A DNA stretch of 64,000 bases, taken from positions 15,725-79,724 of the forward strand of contig JBBAAM010000008.1 of the NCBI GenBank assembly GCA_041658245.1. The letters are read 5' to 3'. Positions 35,243 through 44,682 of the stretch are shown one piece after another (positions within the stretch are counted from its first letter, which is position 1; every line of letters starts with the position of its first letter). This DNA comes from Fen-1258 sp041658245. GTDB taxonomy: Bacteria; Bacteroidota; Ignavibacteria; Ignavibacteriales; Melioribacteraceae. The notes below the pieces were generated by a model. The model was given only the letters and a program-made list of their open reading frames with translations, did not search any database and had not been told where the DNA came from. The position numbers and the translations under genes are program-made.

Positions 35243-35339
35243 AGAATTATTTATTAAATAACTGTCAGATTGAAAAATGCTGAAACGGCATAAGTAATAT
35301 TAATACCGTCTCTAAAATTTGTTCACTATATTGCAAATC

Positions 35340-38300
35340 ATGACAAAAAAATACTTATCAAATCTGTTTAAGACCTACCAAAAAGGCGATGCGAGAGAGG
35401 AATCTTATTACAAACATCTTGCGGATTTTATTACAGATTTTTCTGAATTACAGAGAAAAAAGAAAATTGATGTAACTATTCTCCCTAAAAAAACCGAAGC
35501 CGGAAATCCCGATTTTAGAATTTGGGACGGAAGACAAAAAATAATCGGCTATATTGAAGCTAAAGATTTAGGTGTTGATCTTGATAGAATTGAAGATTCC
35601 GAACAACTCGAAAGGTATTTATCAACTTTCCCGAATGTTATTTTAACAAACTTCACAGAGTTCCGTTTATATAGAAACGGCGAACGGATTGAAAAAATAT
35701 TTGTTGCACGTCCTTTTGTTATAAAGAAACTTTCTACAGTCCCACCGCTTGAAAACGAAGATAAATTATTTGAACTGCTCGAAAGATTTTTAGATTTCTC
35801 ACTTCCTAAAACTTACACCGCAAAAACGCTTGCCATAGAATTAGCAAAAAGAACTAAGTTCCTAAAGGATGAAGTTGTAAGCGAGGAGTTAAAAAATAAT
35901 AACGATTCAATTCATGGGTTTTATAATGCATTCAAAGAATTCCTAATTGCGGGAATTTCTGAAGATGAGTTTGCCGATCTATATTCTCAAACAATTACTT
36001 ACGGTTTGTTTGCAGCACGTCTCCGTGCCGGTGAAGAATTTAATAGAAGATCCGCTTACTCTTACATTCCAAAATCTATTGGAATTCTAAGAGATATATT
36101 CAAATACATATCTTTAGAAGATATTCCAAAACAGATGGAAATAATTATTGATGATATTGCCGATGTGCTTGCGGTTGCGGATGCAAAGAAAATACTCGAT
36201 CAATATTACCACAAAGGTAAAGGAAGCGATCCGGTATTACATTTTTACGAAACATTTCTTTCGGTTTATGATCCTGCAACAAGAGAAAAACGGGGAGTTT
36301 ATTACACGCCGGAACCTGTAGTCTCTTTTATTGTCCGTTCGCTTCATCAGATACTTAAAGAAAAATTTAATATTACCGAAGGACTTGCATCAAAAGATGT
36401 AACGCTTCTCGATCCCGCCGGCGGAACGCTCAGTTTCCTTGCGAAAGCTATTGAAACAGCCGTTGAAGAAGTAAAAAAGAAAATTGGGGAAGGTGCTGTT
36501 AGTTTATTTATTAAAGAACGGGTTCTCCAAAATTATTATTCCTTTGAATTGATGATGGCTCCTTATGCAATAGGGCATATGAAAATGTCTTTTCTTTTGG
36601 AAGAGCTTGGTTACAGAATGGAAGACGATGAGCGTGTAAAATATTATTTAACAAACACGCTCGAAATGAAAGAACTTGATGAATCCAAATTTCCGGGGAT
36701 GTCGTCACTTTCTACGGAAAGCCACGAAGCCGGAAAAATAAAAAAACAAGTTCCAATTTTAGTTGTGCTCGGCAATCCGCCTTATTCGGGTCATTCATCA
36801 AATACCGGCGAATGGATTTCCGATATAATTAAAGAATATTATCAAGTTGACGGAAAACCGCTTGGTGAAAAGAATCCTAAGTGGCTGCAAGATGATTATG
36901 TAAAATTTATCCGTTTCTCTCAATGGAAGATTGACCAAGCCGGTGAAGGTGTTTTGGGCTTTATTACAAACCACAGTTATCTTGATAATCCTACTTTCAG
37001 AGGAATGCGTCAATCTCTAATGAATAGTTTTGATGAAATCTATATTCTCGATCTTCATGGAAATAGCTTAAGGAAAGAAAAAGCGCCGGATGGAAGTAAG
37101 GATGAAAATGTTTTTGATATTCAACAAGGTGTGGCTATTGCATTCTTTGTCAAATATAAAACTGGGAAAAAGAAACAAGTAAACCATCAAGAAATCTTTG
37201 GGTTAAGGGAAACTAAATACGATTGGCTTATTAAGCACAATATTAAAAACGTCAAATGGAAAAAGATTGCGCCTCATCCGGAATTTTATCTCTTTATTCC
37301 AACTGATGATAAGTTGGCAAATCACTATTATTCTTTTTATAAGATAACCGAAATATTCCCGGTAAATAGTGTTGGAATTGTAACTGCAAGAGATAACTTC
37401 GTTATTGATTTTGAAAGGAAAACACTTGAAAGAAGAATAAAAGAATTTATTGATCCGAAAGTAGACGAAGAAATTCTAAAACAAACTTATGGGTTAAATG
37501 AAAACCAAAGCTGGAAAATTAAAGAGCAGCGTGAAAAACTAAGGAAGGATTTAGACTGGAAAGATTCTATAACAAAAATTCTTTACCGTCCTTTTGATGA
37601 ACGTTGGATTTTATATCACGATGAAATGATAGAACGTAAAAGAAAAGATGTAATGCAACATATGTTGAAAGAAAATATAGGATTGATTTTCCACAAGCGA
37701 GAAGAACTTCAAATACCTTATACTCATTTTATGGTTACAGATAAAATTATTGAGCATGGGGGATTATCCTCAAAAACAACTTGCTATCTTGCACCTCTTT
37801 ATATTTATCTAGAAAGAAAAGAAAAAAAGAAGAACCCACTTATGCAGATGATGATGTTTGAGCCGGAAGTTAAATACCAGACTCGTCAGCCAAACATAAA
37901 TCCGGAATTATTGGAAGAATTAAAAAAGAATTACAAAAAAGAAGTAACACCAGAAGAGATATTTTATTACATCTACGCAGTTTTTTACAGCAATACCTAC
38001 CGCACAAAATATGCAGAGTTTTTAAAGAGAGATTTCCCACGTATTCCATTTACTAAAAATTATAAACTCTTTATTCAAGTCGGTAAAATTGGTGTACAGC
38101 TTGCAGACTTACATTTACTTAAATCAAAAGATCTGGATAAAACCAAAATAAATTTTTCACAAAAAGGAAGTAACAAAGTTGAAAAAATTAAATATGAAGA
38201 TGGAAAAGTATGGATAAACAAAGAGCAATTTTTTGATGGCGTAAAAGAAGAAGTTTGGCAATATCAAATTGGTGGTTATCAAGTTTGTGAAAAATGGCTA

Positions 38301-38435
38301 AAAGATAGAAAAGAAAGAACGCTTACTTTAGAAGAAATCCAAACATACTGCAAAATTGTAACGGCACTTTCCAAAACAATTGAATTACAAAATGAAATAG
38401 ATAAATATTTTGAAAGTGTTGAGAAAACGGTATAA
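35340..38435 (+). CDS. Single-chain Type IIG-like restriction-modification enzyme
   Basis: About 1031 residues from the ATG at 35340. The N-terminal part carries a PD-(D/E)xK nuclease site (Asp58 in NPDFRIWDG and E-x-K at 73-75 in GYIEAK), followed by a helical linker. The N6-adenine methyltransferase part has motif I as DPAGGTLSFL (~355-365), lacking the usual Cys/Ser-Gly form, and motif IV NPPY (~478-481). The C-terminal ~450 residues should hold target recognition. There is no helicase domain, which separates it from Type ISP. It is expected to cut unmethylated foreign DNA and to protect the host by methylation. The recognition sequence cannot be read from the protein. Confidence 0.85.
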   Translation: MTKKYLSNLFKTYQKGDAREESYYKHLADFITDFSELQRKKKIDVTILPKKTEAGNPDFRIWDGRQKIIGYIEAKDLGVDLDRIEDSEQLERYLSTFPNVILTNFTEFRLYRNGERIEKIFVARPFVIKKLSTVPPLENEDKLFELLERFLDFSLPKTYTAKTLAIELAKRTKFLKDEVVSEELKNNNDSIHGFYNAFKEFLIAGISEDEFADLYSQTITYGLFAARLRAGEEFNRRSAYSYIPKSIGILRDIFKYISLEDIPKQMEIIIDDIADVLAVADAKKILDQYYHKGKGSDPVLHFYETFLSVYDPATREKRGVYYTPEPVVSFIVRSLHQILKEKFNITEGLASKDVTLLDPAGGTLSFLAKAIETAVEEVKKKIGEGAVSLFIKERVLQNYYSFELMMAPYAIGHMKMSFLLEELGYRMEDDERVKYYLTNTLEMKELDESKFPGMSSLSTESHEAGKIKKQVPILVVLGNPPYSGHSSNTGEWISDIIKEYYQVDGKPLGEKNPKWLQDDYVKFIRFSQWKIDQAGEGVLGFITNHSYLDNPTFRGMRQSLMNSFDEIYILDLHGNSLRKEKAPDGSKDENVFDIQQGVAIAFFVKYKTGKKKQVNHQEIFGLRETKYDWLIKHNIKNVKWKKIAPHPEFYLFIPTDDKLANHYYSFYKITEIFPVNSVGIVTARDNFVIDFERKTLERRIKEFIDPKVDEEILKQTYGLNENQSWKIKEQREKLRKDLDWKDSITKILYRPFDERWILYHDEMIERKRKDVMQHMLKENIGLIFHKREELQIPYTHFMVTDKIIEHGGLSSKTTCYLAPLYIYLERKEKKKNPLMQMMMFEPEVKYQTRQPNINPELLEELKKNYKKEVTPEEIFYYIYAVFYSNTYRTKYAEFLKRDFPRIPFTKNYKLFIQVGKIGVQLADLHLLKSKDLDKTKINFSQKGSNKVEKIKYEDGKVWINKEQFFDGVKEEVWQYQIGGYQVCEKWLKDRKERTLTLEEIQTYCKIVTALSKTIELQNEIDKYFESVEKTV

Positions 38436-38682
38436 CAAGACAATTAAGCCGACACCATTTTTCATTACGGCATTGTTCTAATTTTTGTGTTTGGTTGTAA
38501 AACTAAGTTGCTCTTTGAAGTTGGTTGCAATAAAAAATTTTTATAAATCATTTACATTTGTTTTCAAAGCTACATTGTGGTGTTGTGCGGCGGTTTAAAA
38601 AAACGTCATTAGATTGTTATCTTAAGTAATTCTAATACGATTTTGTGAGTCTTTGTTATTATTAACAATATAGGAGTTAAGT

Positions 38683-38979
38683 ATGGCAAATAAAGGGAAC
38701 AAAAATAACGTCGAATCGAATCAAGATAATCAAAACGATTTCAATAAGTTGATTGATGTAATGAGTATAATATCACGTACACTTGGTGTTCTAGCTGTTC
38801 GACTTACGCACACCCGTCCGAAAACAGAAGGTGAACGAGTTTTATTCCTCGATTCGCTTGGATTTGACAGAAATGAAATTGCTGCGATACTTTCGGGTGA
38901 CCCCAAAACAATTAGTGTGCATCTTTCTCAACAGAAAAAATCAAAGAAGAATAAGGGCACCAAACATGGCAAGAATTAA
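38683..38979 (+). CDS. Small helix-turn-helix protein (sigma-70 region 4-like)
   Basis: 98 residues: a polar Asn/Lys-rich N-terminus, a helix (LIDVMSIISRTLGVLAVRL), then a sigma region 4-type helix-turn-helix (ERVLFLDSLGFDRNEIAAILSGDPKTISVHLSQ) and a very basic tail. A ribosome binding site (AGGAG at 38671-38675) precedes it. It overlaps the TIR-like gene by 14 bp, so the two are made together; it may regulate the pair or bind nucleic acid as a sensor. I know of no firm function. Confidence 0.7.
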   Translation: MANKGNKNNVESNQDNQNDFNKLIDVMSIISRTLGVLAVRLTHTRPKTEGERVLFLDSLGFDRNEIAAILSGDPKTISVHLSQQKKSKKNKGTKHGKN

Positions 38980-39793
38980 TCAAAAACTATTCAATCGCTT
39001 GAAAGGAACTCTTGGACTAAGTCGACCACGTATTTATGGACTGATAGATGAAAAAGTGCGTGAAACTCATTTACCTCGCCATCTCGCTGCTATAGTTTTA
39101 GCTAGTGAAAGAGGCATAAATATATCAAAGTTTGCATCTGATGATGATCTTGCTTCAATTCGCAGTACCGCACAAAGTTCTATACCTTCATCTGTTGTCA
39201 TTCCGCGAGAGACAAATGTTGTTGATTCTAGACGAGTTTCAAGAAACCGTGTACACAAACCAAAGCCCATATCACGTCGTGGTAATACAGTTTTCGTAGT
39301 TCATGGAAGGAATGAGTTCGCAAGAAAAGCAATCTTTGAATTTTTACGAGCCGTTGGTTTGCGGCCTATCGAATGGAATCAAGCAATCAAAATGACTGGT
39401 CAACCGTCCCCATATGTTGGCGATATACTTGAAACCGTATTCCGTGAAGCTGTAGCCGTGGTTATTCTTCTCACGCCTGATGATGAAGCTCGTTTGAGAA
39501 AATCTCTACGGAGGCCAAAAGATCCGCCTTTCGAAAAAGTATTAACTGGTCAAGCTCGCCCAAATGTAATATTTGAAGCTGGAATGGCTTTCGGTAGAAA
39601 TCCAAATAGTACTCTTATCGTCGAACTTGGTAATCTTCGTCCTTTTAGTGATATCGCTGGAAGGCATGTTGTTCATCTGAGTAATCAAGCAACGAGCCGA
39701 CAAGAGTTTGCAACTAAATTGGCAAATGCTGGTTGTAATGTAGATACATCAGGTTCTGATTGGTTGACCGCAGGTGATTTTTTATTGCATTGA
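38966..39793 (+). CDS. TIR-like (CAP12/Pycsar-type TIR) effector with N-terminal accessory domain
   Basis: 275 residues from the ATG at 38966. Residues ~1-65 form a helical accessory domain (LGLSRPRIYGLIDEKVRE, HLPRHLAAIVLASERGINIS), then a Ser/Arg-rich linker, then a predicted nucleotide-binding TIR-like domain: TVFVVHGRNEFARKAI, AVVILLTPDDEARL and RPNVIFEAGMAFGR, whose Glu is the likely catalytic residue. Such domains degrade NAD+ in bacterial anti-phage systems. Arginine is mainly CGN here, unlike the AGA-rich neighbours, and the gene looks more G+C-rich, both hinting at transfer. No cyclase or other CBASS/Pycsar gene is adjacent. Confidence 0.75.
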   Translation: MARINQKLFNRLKGTLGLSRPRIYGLIDEKVRETHLPRHLAAIVLASERGINISKFASDDDLASIRSTAQSSIPSSVVIPRETNVVDSRRVSRNRVHKPKPISRRGNTVFVVHGRNEFARKAIFEFLRAVGLRPIEWNQAIKMTGQPSPYVGDILETVFREAVAVVILLTPDDEARLRKSLRRPKDPPFEKVLTGQARPNVIFEAGMAFGRNPNSTLIVELGNLRPFSDIAGRHVVHLSNQATSRQEFATKLANAGCNVDTSGSDWLTAGDFLLH

Positions 39794-39993
39794 AAAATAT
39801 GTGAAAATAAGTCAAAAATAAATTTACAGTTATTAGTTAATTCTAATCTTTCACATACTCATCATTAAATGAAAAAGAAAGTTTAATTCCGAAAAGTTCT
39901 TAATACCAAAGAGCGCTCAAATTTTCTGCCTTCCGATTTTCATCTTTTACTTATATTTGAAAACAAAAATTTCGCTTTTTACTAATCAAATGT

Positions 39994-42897
39994 ATGAGAG
40001 AATTATTTATGAATAATTTTGAGTTTTATGATAAGTTTATTGACCGCCACGTTGGTCTAAATGAAAATGATATTAAAAAAATGTTATCTGTAATCGGTGT
40101 ATCATCGCTCGATGAGATGATTGATAAAACCGTTCCAGCTTCGATAAGATTGAAAGAAGAATTAAAACTCGATCCGCCGCAATCCGAATTTGAATTTTTG
40201 AATCACCTAAAACAAATTGCCGGTAAGAACAAAGTATTTAAGAATTACATCGGACTCGGATATTATCCAACCATTACTCCCGGAGTTATTAAAAGAAATA
40301 TTTTAGAAAATCCGGGATGGTACACGCAATACACTCCGTATCAGGCAGAAATTTCTCAAGGCAGACTTGAAGCGCTGTTAAATTTCCAAACAATGATTGT
40401 TGATCTGACTGCAATGCCGATTGCAAACGCATCATTGCTTGATGAAGCAACAGCCGCCTCCGAAGCAATGACAATGTTCTACTCGCTCCGCAAAACTGCA
40501 AAGAAGAACGCAAATGTATTCTGGGTATCGGAAGAAGTATTTCCTCAAACTTTAGATGTTCTTAAAACACGATGCGAACCGTTAGGAATTAAATTGAGAA
40601 TTGGTAATCATAAAAATTTAGAACTAACGGAAGATATTTATGGAATACTTGTTCAATATCCATCTGCAGACGGTGAAGTTTATGACTACACGGAGTTATT
40701 CAAACACGCAGAAGTAAAAGGAATTCTTAAAGCAGCAGCAACAGATCTTTTATCGCTCGCACTATTAACTCCACCTGGAGAATTCGGTGCTGATGTTGTT
40801 TTGGGATCAACACAGCGTTTCGGTGTGCCGATGGGTTATGGCGGTCCGCACGCAGCATACTTTGCTACTAAAGATGAATACAAAAGACAAATTCCGGGAA
40901 GAATAATTGGCGTTTCTGTAGATTCAAAAGGAAGACGTGCGCTGCGCATGGCTCTTCAGACTCGCGAACAGCATATCAAACGAGAACACGCTACAAGCAA
41001 TATTTGTACTTCACAAGTCCTTCTTGCAATCATGGCGGGAATGTATGCAGTTTATCATGGATCGAAAGGAATAAAAGCAATTGCTGACCGCATTCATAAA
41101 TTGACTTCACTCTTAGAACAATCTCTGAAAAATATTGGGATCAATCAAACGAATAAAAATTATTTTGATACGTTAAAAATTGAATTGAATTCAGTTAATG
41201 AAGTTGAAAAGGTAAAATCGGAAGCACTCAAGAATGAAATTAATTTTAGATACATTTCTGAAAAGGAGATCGGCATTTCTCTTTCAGAACAGACAGCAAT
41301 TAATGATGTCAATCAGATTATTAAAGTATTCTCAACTGCTCTTAACAAAGTTAGTAATGAGAAGATAAATAATGCTTTTACACAAATCGTAAATCATAAT
41401 TCACTAAATCGTAAATCAAGTTACTTAACGCATCCGGTTTTCAATTCATACTATTCTGAAACTGAAATGCTTCGTTACATAAAAGAATTGGAGAAGAAAG
41501 ATCTTTCACTTACTACTTCGATGATTCCTCTCGGTTCTTGTACTATGAAGTTGAATGCATCAACAGAAATGTTCGGAATCAGCTGGTCTGAATTTGCAGA
41601 GCTACATCCGTTTGCACCACTCAATCAAGCGGAAGGATATTTGCAAATCTTCAAAGAATTAGAAAATGATTTAGCGAAGATGACCGGCTTCAATTCCGTT
41701 TCTCTTCAGCCAAATTCCGGTGCGGCGGGCGAGTATGCTGGATTAATGGTAATACGTGCTTATCATAATTCTTGCGGAGATCATCACCGCAATGTTGTTC
41801 TGATTCCATCTTCTGCACATGGAACGAATCCCGCAAGCGCAGTTATGGCAGGAAGTAAAGTTGTTGTTGTTAAATGCGACGACCATGGAAATATTGATGT
41901 AACGGATTTGAAAGCGAAAGCGGAACAATACAAAGAAAATCTTTCTGCATTGATGGTTACATATCCATCCACTCACGGAGTATTTGAAGAAGCAATAATT
42001 GATGCATGTAAAATCATTCATCAAAATGGCGGATTAGTTTACATGGATGGCGCAAACTTGAATGCACAACTCGGTTTAACAAGTCCGGGGTTTATTGGCG
42101 CAGATGTCTGCCATTTGAATCTTCATAAAACATTTTCAATCCCGCATGGCGGCGGCGGGCCCGGAATGGGACCAATCGCAGTTGCAAAACATTTATCACC
42201 ATTCCTTCCAGGACATCCGTTAGTTAAAGTTGGCGGAGAGAAATCTATAACTGCAGTTGCTGCAGCACCGTGGGGAAGTGCGAGTGTTCTTATTATTTCT
42301 TATGCATACATAAAAATGATGGGTGCGGAAGGGTTAACTCATGCAACAAAAGCAGCTATTCTTAATGCAAATTATATTCAAGCTAAGTTGAGTAAATATT
42401 ATCCGGTGCTCTATACAGGTAGCAATGGATTTGTAGCACATGAAATGATTTTGGATTGCCGTCAGTTCAAAACATCAGCAAGTGTTGAAGTTGACGATAT
42501 CGCAAAAAGATTAATGGATTACGGATTCCACGCACCAACTGTTTCTTTTCCTGTACCGGGAACACTTATGATTGAGCCAACAGAAAGCGAATCGTTGTAT
42601 GAACTCGACCGGTTCTGCGATGTTATGATATCTATAAGAAAAGAGATAGAAGATGTAGAGAAAGGAATTTCCGGTAAAGAAGATAATCCGTTAAAGAATT
42701 CGCCGCATACTGTAGAAGATGTAGTTAACGATATTTGGGAACATTCCTATTCCCGTGAGAAAGCAGCATTTCCAAATGCTCAGGTTAAATTTAATAAGTT
42801 CTGGCCAAGTGTTGGAAGAGTAAATAATGCTTACGGAGATAGAAATTTAGTTTGCAGTTGTCTTCCAATTAGTGATTACGTAGAGGATAAAGTATAA
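39994..42897 (+). CDS. gcvP: Glycine dehydrogenase (decarboxylating), P protein of the glycine cleavage system
   Basis: PLP enzyme that decarboxylates glycine and passes the aminomethyl group to the H protein. A full-length, unsplit 967-residue P protein: N-terminal RHVGLNENDIKKML, the NYIGLGYYPTITPGVI region, and the PLP-binding Lys712 in LNLHKTFSIPHGGGGPGMG. The start at 39994 gives MRELFMNNF; the ATG at 40009 is an alternative with GAGAG upstream. gcvT and gcvH are not in the window. Confidence 0.96.
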   Translation: MRELFMNNFEFYDKFIDRHVGLNENDIKKMLSVIGVSSLDEMIDKTVPASIRLKEELKLDPPQSEFEFLNHLKQIAGKNKVFKNYIGLGYYPTITPGVIKRNILENPGWYTQYTPYQAEISQGRLEALLNFQTMIVDLTAMPIANASLLDEATAASEAMTMFYSLRKTAKKNANVFWVSEEVFPQTLDVLKTRCEPLGIKLRIGNHKNLELTEDIYGILVQYPSADGEVYDYTELFKHAEVKGILKAAATDLLSLALLTPPGEFGADVVLGSTQRFGVPMGYGGPHAAYFATKDEYKRQIPGRIIGVSVDSKGRRALRMALQTREQHIKREHATSNICTSQVLLAIMAGMYAVYHGSKGIKAIADRIHKLTSLLEQSLKNIGINQTNKNYFDTLKIELNSVNEVEKVKSEALKNEINFRYISEKEIGISLSEQTAINDVNQIIKVFSTALNKVSNEKINNAFTQIVNHNSLNRKSSYLTHPVFNSYYSETEMLRYIKELEKKDLSLTTSMIPLGSCTMKLNASTEMFGISWSEFAELHPFAPLNQAEGYLQIFKELENDLAKMTGFNSVSLQPNSGAAGEYAGLMVIRAYHNSCGDHHRNVVLIPSSAHGTNPASAVMAGSKVVVVKCDDHGNIDVTDLKAKAEQYKENLSALMVTYPSTHGVFEEAIIDACKIIHQNGGLVYMDGANLNAQLGLTSPGFIGADVCHLNLHKTFSIPHGGGGPGMGPIAVAKHLSPFLPGHPLVKVGGEKSITAVAAAPWGSASVLIISYAYIKMMGAEGLTHATKAAILNANYIQAKLSKYYPVLYTGSNGFVAHEMILDCRQFKTSASVEVDDIAKRLMDYGFHAPTVSFPVPGTLMIEPTESESLYELDRFCDVMISIRKEIEDVEKGISGKEDNPLKNSPHTVEDVVNDIWEHSYSREKAAFPNAQVKFNKFWPSVGRVNNAYGDRNLVCSCLPISDYVEDKV

Positions 42898-43322
42898 TGA
42901 ACGATGAGCAAGAACTAAAAGAGATTTGCAAAATTCTTTCAGAAGCGAGAACTATTGCTGTAGTTGGTCTATCGGATAATCCGGATAGATCGAGCAGACA
43001 GATAGCAGAATTTCTTGTTGATAAAGGTTACAAAGTTGTTGGTGTTAATCCTATAATTAAAAAGAGCGGAGAGATTGATGTTTATCCTAATCTCACTGAT
43101 ATTCCTTTTGAGATTGATATTGTGGATGTGTTTAGAAAATCGGAAGATATTTCGGGTATAATTCCTGAAGTACTTAATAAAAATCCTAAGACACTTTGGC
43201 TTCAGCAGGGAATCAGAAATGATGATGCAGTTAAACCGGTTATTGAAAAAGGTATCTATACGATTCAGGATAAGTGCATTGCTGTTTATTACAGCTTATG
43301 CAAATCATTCCATAAAAATTAA
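42897..43322 (+). CDS. CoA-binding domain protein (YccU-like)
   Basis: 141-residue single Rossmann domain of the CoA-binding family: TIAVVGLSDNPDRSSRQIAEFL, KVVGVNPIIKK, IDIVDVFRKSED and LWLQQGIRNDDA. It starts in the gcvP stop (TAATG). Known members bind CoA-like ligands, but a physiological role is not settled. Confidence 0.88.
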   Translation: MNDEQELKEICKILSEARTIAVVGLSDNPDRSSRQIAEFLVDKGYKVVGVNPIIKKSGEIDVYPNLTDIPFEIDIVDVFRKSEDISGIIPEVLNKNPKTLWLQQGIRNDDAVKPVIEKGIYTIQDKCIAVYYSLCKSFHKN

Positions 43323-43332
43323 ATCCTACCCG

Positions 43333-44682
43333 ATGAATTTAATTCTTCAAACCAAATATTTATTTGCTAGAACTATTATTTTAATTCTTTTCGGAAATAT
43401 TATTTTATTTGCCGTTGAACCCGATTCACTTTTGATCAGAAATGATGAAACAGTAAAAATTGATTTGATCAGAATAGAGGGAAACGAGACGACAAAAGAT
43501 TTTATCATACTACGTGAATTAACATTTCAAATCGGTGATAGTGTTTCAGGTAAAACATTACGCTTTAACCGCGAGAGAGTTTTTAGTCTTCGTCTTTTCA
43601 ATCAAGTTGAATTCAAAATAGAAAAAGCAACGGATAAAAATATACTTGTAATACAATTAACTGAGAGTTGGTATTTATATCCGCTTCCGTTGTTAAGGAT
43701 ACAAGATGGTGATTTTAATAAATCAACTTATGGTATAAATCTTTCTTATAGAAATTTCCGTGGAAGGAACGAATCCTTACGTGCAACAATTGGTTTTGGG
43801 TATGATCCTTTTTACTCTTTTTCTTATGATAATCCGGCTTTAAGTTATGAAAACGGAATTGGTTTATCATTTGCTTTTGCTTATGTAAAGAGCACTAACA
43901 AAAGCGAGAACGCTAAAGCAATTATTGGAGAAGACTTCACAAACAAAATGTATCTCCAAAGCATTTCGATAAGTAAAAGATTAAATCAATTTAATATTGG
44001 TTTCTTGACAATCGGATTTAATTACATCGAAACTCCTTATACTCGATCGGGAATAACAGCTTCCGGAAATAATATTGATAGAGTCCCTTTCGCGGGTTTA
44101 AGTTACTTATACGATTCACGGGATCTAAAACAATTTTCAGTAAATGGTTTGTATACTTTTGCGTCGTTCACTCATTATGGATTTTCAATAAATGATATCA
44201 ACTATAATCAATTTAGCATTGATTTTAGAGAGTATAGAAAAGTAGTTGATGATTTTGCAGCTAAATGGCGTGTAAAATATCGAACTGCTTTCGGCAATGT
44301 TGTACCGTTCTATGAATACTCTTATCTAGGTTATTTTGATCATGTACGAGGACATCTGCATGACGTTCGTGAAGGTAAAAGTTTCATTTTAGCTTCGCTT
44401 GAAATAAGTCATCCTATTGTGAAAGAGTGGAATTTTCATGTTAAGATTCCCTTCCTTCCAGAGAAACTAACATCTGCGCGAATTGGAATTTATCTAACAA
44501 GTTTCTTTGATACCGGTGATGCTTTTGATAGAAATGATAAATTAGCAATTAAGAATTTTTATTATGGTTACGGTTTCGGAATTACCTTTTTGTTCTTACC
44601 TTATAACGCAATGAGATTTGAGTACGCAGTTAATGAAAACGGAATAGGAGAATTTGTCATTGGGTCAGGATTTTCTTTCTGA
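43333..44682 (+). CDS. Omp85/BamA-type outer-membrane protein with N-terminal POTRA
   Basis: 449 residues from the ATG at 43333 (earlier in-frame ATGs lie inside the previous gene). A leader (ARTIILILFGNIILFA) is followed by a POTRA-like domain (~35-120: IDLIRIEGNETTKDFIILRE, RLFNQVEFKIE), then a beta-barrel of alternating strands with a terminal Phe (GSGFSF), as expected for insertion by the Bam machine. Only one POTRA is evident, so it is more like an accessory Omp85 protein than BamA itself. It may help assemble or secrete surface proteins. Confidence 0.82.
   Translation: MNLILQTKYLFARTIILILFGNIILFAVEPDSLLIRNDETVKIDLIRIEGNETTKDFIILRELTFQIGDSVSGKTLRFNRERVFSLRLFNQVEFKIEKATDKNILVIQLTESWYLYPLPLLRIQDGDFNKSTYGINLSYRNFRGRNESLRATIGFGYDPFYSFSYDNPALSYENGIGLSFAFAYVKSTNKSENAKAIIGEDFTNKMYLQSISISKRLNQFNIGFLTIGFNYIETPYTRSGITASGNNIDRVPFAGLSYLYDSRDLKQFSVNGLYTFASFTHYGFSINDINYNQFSIDFREYRKVVDDFAAKWRVKYRTAFGNVVPFYEYSYLGYFDHVRGHLHDVREGKSFILASLEISHPIVKEWNFHVKIPFLPEKLTSARIGIYLTSFFDTGDAFDRNDKLAIKNFYYGYGFGITFLFLPYNAMRFEYAVNENGIGEFVIGSGFSF

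Larger units (their letters stand above)
34979..35339. other. Spacer between higA and the restriction gene, mostly repeat copy B
   Basis: The first 80 bp and last 97 bp are unique AT-rich sequence; the middle is repeat copy B (35059-35242). I see no terminator of note and no other gene. The promoter of the restriction-modification gene should lie in its last 100 bp but no clear -35/-10 pair stands out. Confidence 0.6.

Noticed and set aside
43219..43332. N-terminal extension of the Omp85-like gene
   Set aside because: It overlaps the CoA-binding protein gene and would bury the signal peptide; the ATG at 43333 fits better.
43333..44682. BamA, the essential barrel assembly protein
   Set aside because: Only one POTRA domain is visible and the protein is too short for BamA.
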